In this document: positions 1 through 12,121 of the stretch, in pieces
Numbering within the stretch: the stretch's first letter is position 1
Layout: each line of letters begins with the position of its first letter
Assembly (NCBI RefSeq): GCF_003086295.3
Contig: NC_092051.1
Coordinates: forward strand, 76,509,772 to 76,573,771
From: Arachis hypogaea
Lineage: Eukaryota; Streptophyta; Magnoliopsida; Fabales; Fabaceae
Direction: 5' to 3'
Length of the DNA stretch: 64,000 nt
Translations under genes and position numbers: made by a program
The notes under the pieces: generated by a model
What the model saw: the letters and a program-made list of their open reading frames with translations, nothing else
Told to the model about the DNA's origin: nothing
Database searches by the model: none

Positions 1-211
1 CTTATTCAACCTCTGAATCTGATTTTTGCTCAAGTCCCTCAATTTCAGCCAGAAAATATCTGAAATCACAGAAAAATATACAAACTCATATTAAAGTCTA
101 GAAATGTGAATTTTAATTAAAAACTAATAAAAATATACTAAAAACTAACTAAAGTATACTGAAAACTATGTAAAAACAATGCCAAAAAGCGTATAAATTA
201 TCCGCTCATCA
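1..211 (-). repeat. Element A 3' LTR, U3 end only
   Basis: On the minus strand the LTR begins at 211 with TGATGAGCGG followed by ATAATTTATACGC and continues out of the window. It matches the same part of the 5' LTR at about 10390-10602. Its orientation and the adjoining purine tract at 212-252 show that this is the 3' copy. Confidence 0.85.
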
Positions 212-252
212 CAACACCAAACTTAAATTGTTGCTTGTCCCCAAGCAACTGA
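212..252 (-). promoter_or_regulatory. Polypurine tract region of element A
   Basis: On the minus strand this reads CTTGGGGACAAGCAAC and then AAGTTTGGTGTTG, directly before the LTR start TGATGAGCGG. The GGGGA purine run next to the 3' LTR is where plus-strand priming is expected. A similar stretch precedes the 3' LTRs of B (20711-20743) and G (28526-28570). Confidence 0.6.
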
Positions 253-1360
253 AAATAAATTAGGATAAAAAGAAGAGAATATACTATAAATTTCAAAATA
301 TCAATGAAACTTAGCTCCAATCAGATGAGCGGGACTTGTAGCTTTTTGCCTCTTGAATAGTTTTGGCATCTCACTTTATCCATTGAAGTTCAGAATGATT
401 GGCATCTATAGAAACTTAGAATTCAGATAGTATTATTGATTCTCCTAGTTCAGTATGTTGATTCTTGAACACAGTTACTTTATGAGTCTTGGCCATGGCC
501 CTAAGCACTTTGTTTTCCGGTATTACCACCGGATACATAAATGCCACAGACACATAACTGGGTGAACCTTTTCAGATTGTGACTCAGCTTTGCTAAAGTC
601 CCCAATTAGAGGTGTCCAGGGTTCTTAAGCACACTCTGTTTTTGCTTTAGACCTTGACTTTAACCACTCAGTCTCAAGTTTTCACTTGACACCTTCACGC
701 CACAAGCACATGGTTAGGGACAGCTTGGTTTAGCCGCTTAGGCCAGAATTTTATTCCTTTAGGCCCTCCTATCCACTGATGCTCAAAGCCTTGGATCCTT
801 TTTATTACCCTTACCTTTTGGTTTTAAGGGCTATTGGCTTTTTGCTCTTGCCTTTTGGTTTTAAGAGCTTTTGGCTTTTTCTGCTTGCTTTTTCTTTTTC
901 TTTCCCCCCTTTTTTTTTTGCTATTTTTTTTCGCAAGCTTTTGTATTCACTGCTTTTTCTTGCTTCAAGAATCATTTTATGATTTTTCAGATTATCAAAT
1001 AACATGTCTCCTTTTTCCTTATTCTTCAAGAGCCAACATATTTAACATTCATAAACATCAACTTCAAAAAGACATATGCACTGTTCAAGCATTCATTCAG
1101 AAAACAAAAAGTATTGTCACCACATCAAAATAATTAAACTAGTGTTAAGGATGAATTTGAAACCATGTACTTCTTGTTCTTTTGTAATTAAAATATTTTT
1201 CATTCAAGAGAGGTGATGGATTCATATTCATAACTTTAAGGCATAAACACTTAGACACTAGTGATCATATAATAAAGACACAAACATAAATAACACATAA
1301 GGCTCAAAAATCGAAAAACAGTAAAATAAATAGACAAGGAGATTAAGGAATGAGTCCACC
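253..1360 (-). other. Element A 3' untranslated region
   Basis: There is no supported gene here. On the plus strand it holds a T-rich stretch (about 880-960) and two copies of a CTTTTGGTTTTAAG unit near 808-870. The same arrangement appears in element G (28526-29363), so this is the shared 3' UTR of the A/G family. Short open frames on both strands are low-complexity translations. Confidence 0.6.
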
Positions 1361-2512
1361 TTAGTGAGGGTGGCATCTTCCTCTCCTTGAAGAACCAATG
1401 GTGCTTTTGAGCTCCTCTATGTCTCTTCCTTGTCTTTGTTGCTCCTCCCTCATAGCTCTTTGATCTTCTCTAATCTCATGAAGGATGATGGAGTGCTCTT
1501 GGTGCTCCACCCTTAGTTGTCCCATGTTGGAACTTAATTCTCCTAGGGAAGTGTTGATTTGCTCCCAATAATTCTGTGGAGGAAAGTGCATCCCCTGAGG
1601 CATCTCAAGGATTTCATGGTGAGGAATTTCCTCATGCTCATGTTGAGGTCCATGATCTCTTATTTGCTCCATCCTTTTCTTAGTGATGGGCTTGTCCTTT
1701 TCAATGAGGATGTCTTCCTCTATGTCAATTCCAGCCGAATTGCAGAGGTGGCAAATAAGGTGAGGAAAGGCTAACCTTGCCTAAGTGGAGGACTTGTCAG
1801 CCACCTTCTAGCGTTCTTGAGGTATAATCTCATGAACTTCCACCTCTTCTCCAATTATGATACTATGGATCATGATGGCCCGGTCTATAGTAACTTCAGA
1901 CCGATTACTAGTAGGAATGATTGAGCGTTGAATGAACTCTAGCCATCCCCTAGCCACTGGTTTGAGGTCATGCCTTATTAATTGAACCGGCTTGCCTCTT
2001 GAGTCAATTTTCCATTGAGCTCCTTCCTCACATATGTCTATGAGGACCTGGTCCAACCTTTGATCAAAGTTGACCCTTCTTGTGTAGGGACGTGCATTCT
2101 CTTCCATCATTGGCAAGTTGAACGCCAGCCGTACAATTTCTGGACTGAAATCTAAGTATTTCCCTCGAACCATGGTAAGCCAATGCTTTGGATTCGGGTT
2201 CACACTTTGATCATGGTTCCTAGTGATCCATGCGTTTGCATAGAACTCTTGAACCATTAGGATCCTGACTTGTTGAATGGGGTTGGTGAGAACTTCCCAA
2301 CCTCTCCTTTGGATCTCAAGTCGGATCTCCGGATACTCATTCTTTTTGAGCTTGAAAGGAACCTCAGGGATCACTTTCTTCTTGGCCACAACTTCATAGA
2401 AGTGGTTTTGATGGACCTTTGAGATAAATCTCTCCATCTTCCATGACTCAGAGGTGGAAGCAATTGCCTTCCCTTTCCTCTTTCTAGAGGTTTCTCTGGC
2501 CTTAGGTGCCAT
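1361..2512 (-). pseudogene. Element A ORF2, plant-transposon-like domain protein with coiled-coil tail (two stops)
   Basis: The frame opens with MAPKARETSRKRKGK (2512, basic, possible nuclear signal) and reads on in one frame to 1361, interrupted by TAG at 1808-1810 and 1781-1783. About 384 codons are spanned. Residues about 45-230 contain RGWEVLTNP, VQEFYANAW, VRGKYLDFSP and ARGWLEFIQRSIIP, which I recognise as the 'putative plant transposon protein' domain often found next to retroelements. The tail is Glu/Gln-rich (HEIREDQRAMREEQQRQ) and probably forms a coiled coil. Homologous ORFs sit in the same place in B (18122-19642) and G (29364-30663). The biochemical function is unknown to me. It could be a captured host gene or a derived structural protein. 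Confidence 0.7.
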
Positions 2513-2898
2513 AAATGAGTATGGAAAAACAAAAAGCTATGCTTTTACCACACCAAACTTAAAATGTTTGCTCATCCCCGAGCAAAAAAAGAAAGAAAGA
2601 AGGAGAAGAAGAAGAGAAATGGAGGAGAGGGGGGTGTAGGGTTCGGCCATTAGGGTTGGGTTTGGGAGGGAAAATATTTTGAATTTTGAAGGTAGGTGGG
2701 TTTTATAGGGAAGAGAGGATGGATGTGAGTGGTGAAGAGGTGATGGGAAAGAGTGATTGAGGTGATTGGTGAAGGGTATTTGGGGAAGAGAGTTATGAAA
2801 AGGTGTGAAGTGGAGAGAAGAAGATGTAGGGATCCTGTGGGGTCAGAGATCAAGTGGGGTCAAGGACTTAACATCCCTACTCCAATTAGGCGTGTAAA
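2513..2898 (-). other. Non-coding spacer upstream of ORF2 in element A
   Basis: On the plus strand this is a G/A-rich stretch (GGAGAAGAAGAAGAG and later GGGAAGAG runs). One AAGTTTGGTGT-like motif lies at about 2552-2565 (minus). Element G has the corresponding segment at 30664-31100. No gene is seen. Confidence 0.5.
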
Positions 2899-3067
2899 AT
2901 GCCCTTGCTGTGCAATCCTGGCATTTAACGCCAGACTGCTGCTTGTTTCTGGCGTTAAACGCCCAAATGTAGCTTGTTTCTAGCGTTTAACACCAGGTAG
3001 ATGCTTGTTTCTGGCATTAAACGCCAGCTTGGTGCCTGTTTCTGGCGTTAAACGCCAGATAGATGCT
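2899..3067. repeat. Tandem palindrome array (CTGGCGTT/AACGCCAG units)
   Basis: About five degenerate units of roughly 35-40 bp each carry TGTTTCTGGCGTT followed by AAACGCCAG, so each can fold into a short hairpin. The array continues at 4812-4848 after the solo LTR, which landed inside it. Similar palindromes occur singly in the LTRs of this family (for example 10170-10230, 48570-48680 and 61335-61440), which suggests a common origin. Confidence 0.75.
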
Positions 3068-4811
3068 TGGTGGATGAAATTGTGATTACACTTTGAATAT
3101 GTAAAATTCATTGCTATTTCTTTCCCTGGCAATGGCACCAAAAACACGATGCCAATACCATGGTTCACAACTTCGCACAACTAACCAGCAAGTGCACTGG
3201 GTCGTCCAAGTAATACCTTACGTGAGTAAGGGTCGAATCCCACGGATATTGTTGGTATGAAGCAAGCTATGGTCACCTTGTAAATCTCAGTCAGGCGGAT
3301 ATAAAATAGTGATGGGGTTTTCAAAATTAATTAATAAAATAAGGATAGAAATACTTATGTAACTCATTAGTGAGAATTTCAGATAAGCGTATGGAGATGC
3401 ATTCGTTCCTCTGAACCTCTACTTTCCTGCTGTCTTCATCCAATCAATCTTACTCCTTTCTATGGCTGGCTTTATGTAAGGATGTCACCGGTGCCAATGG
3501 CTACTTTCGATCTCTCTCGGGAAAATGGTCCAAATGCTCTGTCACAGCACGGCTAATCGTCTGGAGGCATCACCCTTGTCGTTGGTTGCATCCTATTCCT
3601 CTCTGTGAAAATGGTCCAATGCGCTGTCACTGCATGGCTAATCATCTTGGAGGTTCTCGATCATACTGGAATAGGATTTACTATCCTTTTGCGTCTGTCA
3701 CTACGCCCAGCACTCGCGAGTTTGGAGTTCGTCACAGTCATTCAATCCTAGAGTCCTACTCGGAATACCACGGACAAGGTTTAGACTTTCCGGACCCTCA
3801 TGAATGCCGCCATCAATCTAGCTTATGCCACAAAGATTCTGATTAAGAGATCTAAGAGATACTCATTCAATCTAATGTAGAACGGAAGTGGTTGTCAGGC
3901 ACGCGTTCATAGGGAATGATGATGATTGTCACGTTCATCACATTCAGGTTGAAGTGCGAATGAATATCTTAGAAGCGGAACAAGTGAATTGAATAGAAAA
4001 CAGTAGTACTTTGCATTAATCTTTGAGGAACAGCAGAGCTCCACACCTTAATCTATGGAGTGTAGAAACTCTACCCTTTGAAAATACATAAGTGAAAGGT
4101 CCAGGCATGGCCGAATGGCCAGCCCCCATGATCTAAGAACCAGGCGTCCAAAGATGATCCAAAGATGGTTCAAAAGATGATCTAATACAATAGTAAAAGG
4201 TCCTATTTATAATAAATTAGCTACTAGGGTTTATAGAAGTAAGTAATTGATGCATAAATCCACTTCCGGGGCCCACTTGGTGTGTGCTTGGGCTGAGCTT
4301 GAAGTCTACACGTGGAGAGGTCCTTCTTGGAGTTGAACACCAGCTTTTGTGCCATTTTGGGCGTTGAACTCCTCTTTGCAACTTGTTTCTGGCGCTGGAC
4401 GCCAGAATTGGGCAGAGACCTGGCGTTGAACGCCAGTTTGCGTCGTATAAACTTGGGCAAAGTATGGACTATTATACATCGATGGAAAGCCCTGGATCGC
4501 TACTTTCCAACGCAATTGGAAGCTCGCCATTTTAAGTTCTTTAGCTCCAGAAAATCCATTTTGAGTGCAGGGAGGTCAGAATCCAACAGCATCAGCAGTC
4601 CTTCTTCAACCTCTGAATCTGATTTTTGCTCAATTCCCTCAATTTCAGCCAGAAAATACCTGAAATCACAGAAAAATACACAAACTCATAGTAAAGTCCA
4701 GAAATGTGAATTTAACATAAAAACTAATGAAAACATCCCTAAAAGTAACTAGATCCTACTAAAAACATACTAAAAACAATGTCAAAAAGCGTATAAATTA
4801 TCCGCTCATCA
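3068..4811 (-). mobile_element. Solo LTR of the FIDEL-like family, TSD ATGCT
   Basis: On the minus strand it starts at 4811 with TGATGAGCGG and ends at 3068 with CATCCACCA. The flanks carry identical 5-bp copies ATGCT (3063-3067 and 4812-4816), as expected for an insertion that later lost its interior by LTR-LTR recombination. Length is 1744 bp. Near its 3' end (about 3130-3145) is a degraded PBS-like sequence, GGTGCCATTGCCAGGGA, as in other LTRs of this family. The U5 hairpins lie at 3185-3200 and 3216-3231. Confidence 0.9.
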
Positions 4812-4985
4812 ATGCTTGTTTCTGGCGTTTAAACGCCAGACTGCTCTCCTCTAGGGTGTGCTATTTTTAATGCTATTTTTTATTTTGTTTTTGATTTTTC
4901 AGTAGTTTTTGTGACTCCACATGATCATCAACCTAATAAAACACGAAATAACAAAGAGAAAATAAAATAGATATGATTAAATAAC
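4812..4985. other. End of palindrome array and spacer in element A
   Basis: The first 37 bases complete the palindrome array cut by the solo LTR (TGGCGTTTAAACGCCA). The rest is AT-rich spacer up to the conserved hairpin at 4986. No gene is seen. Confidence 0.5.
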
Positions 4986-5003
4986 ATTGGGTTGCCTCCC
5001 AAC
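4986..5003 (-). promoter_or_regulatory. Conserved post-ORF hairpin (GTTGGG-AGGCAA-CCCAAT)
   Basis: On the minus strand a 6-bp stem (outer pair G-U) encloses the loop AGGCAA. It is preceded by CAAGCTATTGACATTAAAGA and AGCGCTT, and lies about 50 nt downstream of the gag-protease stop. The same block follows the main ORF in B, F, G and E, and in variant form in C, D1 and D2. Confidence 0.7.
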
Positions 5004-5051
5004 AAGCGCTTCTTTAATGTCAATAGCTTGACAGTGAGCTCCCATGGAGCC

Positions 5052-7382
5052 TCACAGATAATCAGAGCAAGGTTGGAACCTCCCAACACCAAACTTAGAG
5101 TTTGAATGTGGGGGTTCAACACCAAACTTAGAGTTTGGTTGTAGCCTCCCAACACCAAACTTAGAGTTTGATTGTGGGGGCTTTGATTGACTCTGCAGTG
5201 AGAGAAGCTTTTCATGCTTCCTCTCCATGGTTACAAAAGGAGATCCTTGAGTTTTAAACACAAGGTTGTCCTCATTCAGTTGAAGGATCAATTCTCCTCT
5301 GTCCACATCAATCACAGCTCTTGCTGTGGCTAGGAAGGGTCTTCCAAGGATGATGGATTCATCCTCATCCTTCCCAGTGTCCAGGATTATGAAATCAACA
5401 GGGATGTAAAGGCCTTCAACCTTTACTAACACGTCCTCTACTAGTCCATAAGCCTGTTTTCTTGAGTTGTCTTCCATCTCTAATGAGATTCTAGCAGCTT
5501 GCATCTCATAGATCCCAAGTTTCTCCATTACAGAGAGTGGCATTAAGTTTATTCCTGACCCCAGGTCACACAGAGCTTTCTCAAAGGTCATGGTGCCTAT
5601 GTTATAGGGAATTAGAAATTTACCAGGATCCTGTTTCTTTTGAGGTAATTTCTGCCTATCCAATGCATTCAGTTCATTGGTGAGCTAGGGTGGTTCATCT
5701 TCCCAAGTCTCATTACCAAATAATTTGGCATTCAGCTTCATGATTGCACCAATGTACTTGGGAACTTGCTCTTCAGTAATGTCTTCATCCTCTTCAGAAG
5801 AAGAGTACTCATCAGAGCTCATGAAGGGCAGAAGAAGGTTTAATGGAATCTCTATGGTCTCTAGGTGAGCCTCAGATTCCTTTAGGTCCTCATTGAGGAA
5901 CTCCTTTTTGATCACTGAACGTCCCAGGAGGTCTTCCTCACTGGGATTCACATCCTCTCCCTCCCTTGTAGGTTTGGCCATGATGGTTAAATCTATGGCC
6001 TTGCACTCTCTCTTTGGATTCTCTTCTGTATTGCTTGGGAGAGTACTAGGAGGGATTTCAGTGACTCTTTTACTCAGCTGGCCCACTTTTGCCTCCAAAT
6101 TTCTAATGGAGGACCTTGTTTCATTCATGAAACTCAAAGTGGCCTTAGATAGATCAGAGACTATATTTGCCAAGCTAGATGGATTCTGCTCAAAATTCTC
6201 TGTCTGTTGCTGAATGGATGATGGAAAAGGTTTACTATTGTTAAACCTGTTTTTTCCACCATTATTAAAGCCTTGTTGAGGCTTTTGTTGATCCTTCCAT
6301 GAGAAATTTGGATGATTTCTCCATGAGGGATTATAGGTGTTTCCATAGGGTTCACCCATGTAATTCACCTCTGCTATTGCAGGGTTCTCAGGATCATAAG
6401 CTTCTTCTACAGAAGATGCCTCTATAGTACTGTTGGATGATTCCTTCAATCCATTCAGACTCTGAGAAATCATATTGACTTGTTGGGTCAATATTTTGTT
6501 CTGAGCCAATATGGCATTCAGAGTATTAATTTCAAGAACTCCCTTCCTCATAGGCGTCCCATTACTCACAGGATTCCTTTCAGAAGTGTACATGAACTGG
6601 TTATTTGCAACCATCTCAATGAGTTCTTGAGCTTCTGCAGGTGTTTTCTTTAGGTGAATAGATCCACCTGCAGAATGGTCCAGTGACATCTTTGATAGCT
6701 CTGACAGACCATCATAGAATATATCCAGGATGATCCATTCTGAAAGCATGTCAGAAGGACACTTTTTGGTCAGTTCCTTGTATCTCTCCCAAGCTTCATA
6801 GAGGGATTCACCTTCCTTTTGTTTGAAGGTTTGAACATCCACTCTAAACTTACTAAGCTTTTGAGGAGGAAAGAACTTGGCTAAGAAAGCCGTGACCAGC
6901 TTATCCTAAGAGTTCATGCTATCTTTAGGTTGAGAGTCCAACCATACTCTAGCTCTGTCTCTTACAGCAAACGGGAAAAGCATGAGCCTGTAGACCTCGG
7001 GATCAATCCCATTGGTCTTAACAGTATCACATATCTGCAAGAATTCAGTTAAGAACTGAAAAGGATCTTCAGATGGAAGTCCATGAAACTTGCAGTTTTG
7101 TTGCATCAAAGAAACTAGTTGAGGTTTAAGCTCAAAATTGTTTGCTCCAATGGTAGGGATGGAGATGCTTCTTCCATGTAAATTGGAATTCGGTGCAGTA
7201 AAGTCACCAAGCATCTTCCTTGCATTGTTATTATTTTCGGCCATGTCTCCTTCCTTTTCGAAAGTTTCTGTCAGATTTTCTCTAGAGAGTTGAGCTTTAG
7301 CTTCCCTTAGCTTCCTCTTCAGAGTCCTTTCAGGTTCAGGATCAGCTTCAACAAGAATGTTTTTATCCTTGTTCCTGCTCAT
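5052..7382 (-). pseudogene. Element A gag-protease polyprotein, two in-frame stops
   Basis: One reading frame runs from ATG 7382 (MSRNKDKN; an upstream in-frame ATG at 7403 is possible) to the stop at 5052. The gag part has the plant Ty3/gypsy signatures LMLFPFAVRDRARVWL, FFPPQKL and EGESLYEAWERYKEL, and later TYNPSWRNHPNFSW. The aspartic protease has ALCDLGSGINLMP (catalytic Asp) and IILGRPFLATARAVI. TAG codons at 6906-6908 (a Trp position) and 5685-5687 (probably a Leu position) break the frame, so the copy is dead as it stands. No CCHC zinc knuckle is seen. The C-terminus is a short repeat of NSKFGVG-like peptides, and the integrase-like tail found in B and G is missing. Confidence 0.85.
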
Positions 7383-8912
7383 ATGAAAAAGAAGAGAACA
7401 CAAAAGAAAATATAGAATCCTCTATGTCACAGTATAGAGATTCCTTATGCAAGTATAAGAAGAGAAGAATATAAGAAGGAGAAGAGGAAAATTCGAACAT
7501 TAAATAAATTAAAATAAAAGTATTTTTGTTTTTAAATTGAATTTAAAATAAAAAATAAAAATTAAAGTTCGAAAATTAAGAAAGGAAAATTGAATCAAAT
7601 TAAATTAAATTTAAAATAATTAGTTAATTTAAAAAGGAATTTTGAAAAAGAGAGAAGGGATTTTCGAAAATTAGAGATAGAATTAGTTAGGTAGTTTTGA
7701 AAAAGATATGATTGAAATAGTAAACTTTTAAAATCAAACAAAAAGTCAAGTAGTTAATTGAAAAAGATTTGAAAATCAATTTTTGAAAAAGATAAGAAGT
7801 TAGAAAAGAAGTTGGAAAAGAATTTGAAATTTATTTTGAAAAAGATATGATTGACATTTATTTTGAAAAAGATTTGAAAAAGAAATTTAAAAAGATTTGA
7901 TTTTTGAAATCAAAGTTGATTACTTGACTAACAAGAAACTAAAAAGGTATTATTCTAGAGTTCAAAGATTGCACCTTTCTTACTAGGCAAGTAACAAACT
8001 TAAAAATTTTGAATCAATCACATTAATTGTTAGCATTAATTTCGAAAATATGAAATAAAAATAAGAAGAAGATTTTGAAAATCAATTTGAAATTTTCAAA
8101 AATCATAAAAGAAAAATGTAAAAGAGATTTGATTTTTTTTTTTTTGAAAAAGATTTGAAAAAGATAGAATTTTTAAATTGAAAATTTTATTTGACTCATA
8201 AGAAACAACTAGATTTTAAAAGTTTTTGAAAAAGTCAACTCAAATTTTCGAATTTTATGAGATGAAAAAGGGAAAGATATTTTTTTTTTATTTTTGAATT
8301 TTTAATGATGAAAGAGAAAAACACCAAAAAGACTAAATGCATGAAAATTTTGGATCAAAACAAAGGAAACATGCAAGAACACTTTGAATGCAAAGATGAA
8401 CACCAAGAACACTTTGAGGATCATGATGAACATCAAGTATGTATTTTTGAAAAATTTTTAATAAAAGAAAACATGCATGACACCAAACTTAGAAATTTTT
8501 AATATTTAGACACTAAGAATTCAAGAATGCATATGAAAAACAAGAAAAGACACAAAACAAGAAGTTTTAAAGATCAAACAAGAAGACTTATCAAGAACAA
8601 CTTGAAGATCATGAAGAACAAGAAAGAAACTCAATGCATGTGTTTTCGAAAAATTTTTAAGAAAAATAAAAGAATGCAATTGACACCAAACTTAAAAATT
8701 GACACAAGACTCAAACAAGAAACACAAAATTATTTTTGATTTTATGATTTTATTAATTTTTTTTGGATTTTTCGAAAATTATTTTGGAAAAACAAAAAAG
8801 AAGAATTTTTTTTGAATTATTTTCGAAAATAAGAAATAAAAAACTTAAAAATAAAATAAAATTACCTAATTTGAGCAACAAGATGAACCGTCAGTTGTCC
8901 AAATTCGAACAA
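7383..8912 (-). other. Element A 5' leader
   Basis: About 1.5 kb of very AT-rich sequence lies between the PBS and gag, rich in TTTTCGAAAA and TTTTTGAAAAAG words. It corresponds in opposite orientation to the leader of element H (62667-64000), which identifies both as the same family. Plus-strand frames between 8305 and 8954 are Lys/Asn-rich low-complexity translations of the complementary strand and are not treated as genes. Confidence 0.65.
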
Positions 8913-8930
8913 TCCTCGGCAACGGCGCTA
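8913..8930 (-). promoter_or_regulatory. Primer-binding site of element A
   Basis: On the minus strand this is TAGCGCCGTTGCCGAGGA, six bases inside the LTR end. It differs at two positions from the TGGCGCCGTTGCCGGGGA seen in B, E and H, which I take to pair with the 3' end of tRNA-Asp. Confidence 0.75.
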
Positions 8931-8936
8931 AAAACT

Positions 8937-10602
8937 TGGTGCACAAAATTGTGATCATCAATGGCGCCAACAACTTGGTACGCACAATTGTAATCTCAAC
9001 TCTTTATCACAACTTCACAAAACTAACCAGCAAGTACACTGGGTCATCCAAGTAATAAACCTTACGTGAGTAAGGGTCGATCCCATGAAGATTGTTGGCC
9101 TGAAGCAAGCTTTGGTCACCTTGTAAATCTAAGTCAGGCGGATTCAAATGGGTATGGTGAATTGATAATAAAAACATAAATAAAATATAAACTGGGATAG
9201 AGATACTTATGTAATTCATTGGTGAGAATTTCAGATAAGCGTATAGAGATGCTTTTGTTCCTCCTGAACCTCTGCTTTCCTGCTGTCTTCATCCAATCAT
9301 TCCTACTCCTTTCCATGGCAAGCTTTATATTGGGCATCACCGTTATCAATGGCTACATGCCGTCCTCTCTGTGAAAATGGTCCAATGCGCTGTCACTGCA
9401 TGGCTAATCATCTGTCGGTTCTCGATCATACTGGAATATGATTTACTATCCTTTTGCGTCTGTCACTACGCCCAGCACTCGCGAGTTTGAAGCTCGTCAC
9501 AGCCATCCTTTCCCAGATCCTACTCGGAATACCACAGACAAGGTTTAGACTTTCCGGATCTCAGGAATGGCCATCCATGGGTTCTAACTTATACCACGAA
9601 GACTTTAATATCTCGGACTCGGTCCCCTGTATTAAATATCCAAGAGATACTCATTCTAGCTTGTTTGCATGTAGAACGGAAGTGTTTGTCAGGCACGCGT
9701 TCATAAGTGAGAATGATGATGAGCGTCACATTATCATGACATTCATCTTGTTCTTGTGTGCGAATGGATATCTTAGAATAGGAATAAGCTTGAATTGAAT
9801 AGAAAAACAATAGTACTTTGCATTAATCTGTGAGGAACTGCAGAGCTTGCATACCTTAATCTATGGTGTGTAGAAACTCTACTGTTGAAAATACATAAGT
9901 GATAAGGTCCAGGAATGGCCGAATGGCCAGCCACCATAAAGGTCTAAGATAGTATAAAACTGATCAAAGATGTAGATACAATAGTAAAAAGTCCTATTTA
10001 TGCTAAACTAGTTACTAGGGTTTACAGAATTGAGTAAATGATGTAGAAATCCATTTTTGGGGCCCACTTAGTGTGTGCTTGGGCTGAGCATTGAGCCTTA
10101 AACATGTAGAGGCTTCTCTTGGAGTTGAACGCCAGTTTGTAACCTGTTTCTGGCGTTTAACTCCACTTTGCAACCTGTTTCTGGCGTTTAACTCCAGAAT
10201 GCAGCATGAAATTGGCGTTGAACGCCAGTTTCCGTCGTCTAAACTCAGACAAAGTATGGACGATTATATATTGCTGAAAAGGCCTGGATGTCTACTTTCC
10301 AACGCAATTGAGAGCGTGCCATTTGGAGTTCTGTAGCTCCAGAAAATCCACTTTGAGTACAGGGAGGTCAGAATCCAGTAGTATCTGCAGTCCTTCTTCA
10401 AACTCTGAATCTGAGTTTTGCTCAAGTCCCTCAATTTCAGCCAGAAAATACCTGAAATCACAGAAAAACACACAAACTCATAGTGAAGTCCAGAAATGTG
10501 AATTTTAATTAAAAACTAATAAAAATATACTAAAAACTAACTAAATTATACTGAAAACTATGTAAAAACAATACCAAAAAGCGTATAAATTATCCGCTCA
10601 CA
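8937..10602 (-). repeat. Element A 5' LTR
   Basis: On the minus strand it begins at 10602 as TGTGAGCGG (the usual TGATGAGCGG with one base lost) and ends TGTGCACCA at 8937, 1666 bp. The core-promoter-like module with GTTGGAAAGTAGACATCC and ATATATAAT lies at about 10240-10350. The CTGGCGTT palindromes lie at 10130-10235 and the U5 hairpins at 9028-9043 and 9061-9076. An extra PBS-like copy (TTGGCGCCATTG) occurs just before the LTR end at about 8965-8980. Confidence 0.85.
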
Positions 10603-12121
10603 ACAACCTATACAACTCTACATGCAAACCTAACTACCGATAATCTCACTTTTTCACACACTCATGTATTCTTTTCAAGTCACATCCATATACATTGATA
10701 TTATTACTCTACTTTGGGGCATTTTGTCTCTTTTTTATTCTTTTTCTTTTTTCTTTTTTATTTCTTTTACTTCTTTTTTTTGTTTTTTTTGTTTATATTT
10801 TTGCAACAATAACATAATATATATAAAAGGTGAATGCGTATGGCTTATATAATTAATACATGAATATGTACCCAAATTTGCAAGATTCTTTCAATAAAGA
10901 TACAATACACACTTTTATCCACCAATGTGTCTAACCTTTCCACACTTAAATGACACACAAACTCACTATCCTAAGCTAATCAAAGATTCAAATTATGGAT
11001 ATTTATTATTTTTTGCTTAAGGTTAGTGATGTGCTAACATAAAGAACAAAAGGGGATTAAAAAGGCTCAAAGTGGACTAACAAAGGTAGATGAAATGGTA
11101 GGCTATATAGGGTAAGTGAGCTAATTAAAATGAATGCCTCAATCATATAAATGCATATATACATCAAACAATAGACATAAAGAATCAAACAAATCAAAGA
11201 TTTCAATCACAGAAACAGAATATACACAAGAATGAAAATAGTGGTTATACGATGTAACCACACAATTAGGCTAAAAAATCACAACCTTATGTGTTCTTAG
11301 CTTAAAAAGATGTTCCACATTATATAATTCAAACAAGTCTCAATGAAAAATATTAACTCAAATCAATTTTGGAATGCCTTATAAACAAATGGTCTTGAAA
11401 TTTTTATTATTTTGACTAAGCTTATTATATATATGTATACATGAAAAGAAATACAATCAACTAAGAAAAATGAGAATAGAGCTCTAAAATATATACAAAC
11501 AAAGAAAAATGCAACAAAGAATTCTAAATGACAGTAATAGCAGAAAAATAGGAAATGTGAAAGGGTTTGGATCGGAATTTTCACCAAAAAATTGGCCGCT
11601 TTGGTCAGACGATCACCCCACACTTAAAAGTTTGTACGGTCCTCTGTGCATTCAAAGATGAGCGAGGATATATGGCGACTCCACAGATTACCACCTTCAG
11701 TGGGTGGATCAACCGGTTGCTGCATGATCTTTCTTCTACTTTCCTTTTTGCTTATAGTAAATCAATCCTGAAAGATAGAAAACAGGATAGTAAGACGAGT
11801 AAATGCAAAAGCAAGGAAGCATAGACTCTTGAAATGAGGTAATGATCACTAAAATAAAGTGAGTTAATTAGTTTGTGACATTAAGAAAAATAGTGTGTGA
11901 ATTATAAGTTGCGCACGGGATAGAATTCACACACTAGCATTGAAAGCTATGTCACATTTACACAAAAGAAGTATGAAATTCACTCATTCTAGTGTGCTTG
12001 AGATACTTTAAAGAAAACTTGTAGGTTAAGACAAATAAACAAGTAATAAAGAAGCATGAAAGTACTCAATCAAGAATGAAGCGATTGTGAAATGGATAAT
12101 GAATGGATATTGGTTGATATG
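10603..12121 (-). other. Element C 3' untranslated region, left part
   Basis: In reverse complement this matches about 45200-46700 of D2, including the CCCCACACTTA purine motif (about 11612-11625; TAAGTGTGGGG on the minus strand) and a T-rich run (10730-10800). No coding potential is supported. ATATG at 12117-12121 is the left target-site copy of element B. Confidence 0.6.

Larger units (their letters stand above)
1..10602 (-). mobile_element. Element A, FIDEL-like non-autonomous LTR retrotransposon
   Basis: This is a Ty3/gypsy-type element read on the minus strand and cut by the left window edge. From right to left it has a 5' LTR (8937-10602), a PBS (8913-8930), a long AT-rich leader, a gag-protease ORF (7382-5052), a conserved hairpin (5003-4986), a palindrome array, a second ORF (2512-1361), a polypurine tract and the first 211 bases of the 3' LTR. 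No reverse transcriptase, RNase H or integrase motif is seen between protease and ORF2, so it is non-autonomous. The overlapping parts of the two LTRs differ at about a dozen of 210 positions by eye, so the insertion is not very young. It interrupts element C at 10603. The FIDEL-like label is a recollection of peanut elements and is unverified. Confidence 0.85.

Noticed and set aside
779..1133. Hydrophobic Phe/Leu-rich plus-strand frames
   Set aside because: They are low-complexity translations of T-rich 3' UTR on the strand opposite to element A.
8305..8954. Lys/Asn-rich plus-strand frames
   Set aside because: They lie antisense in the AT-rich leader of element A; composition alone explains them.
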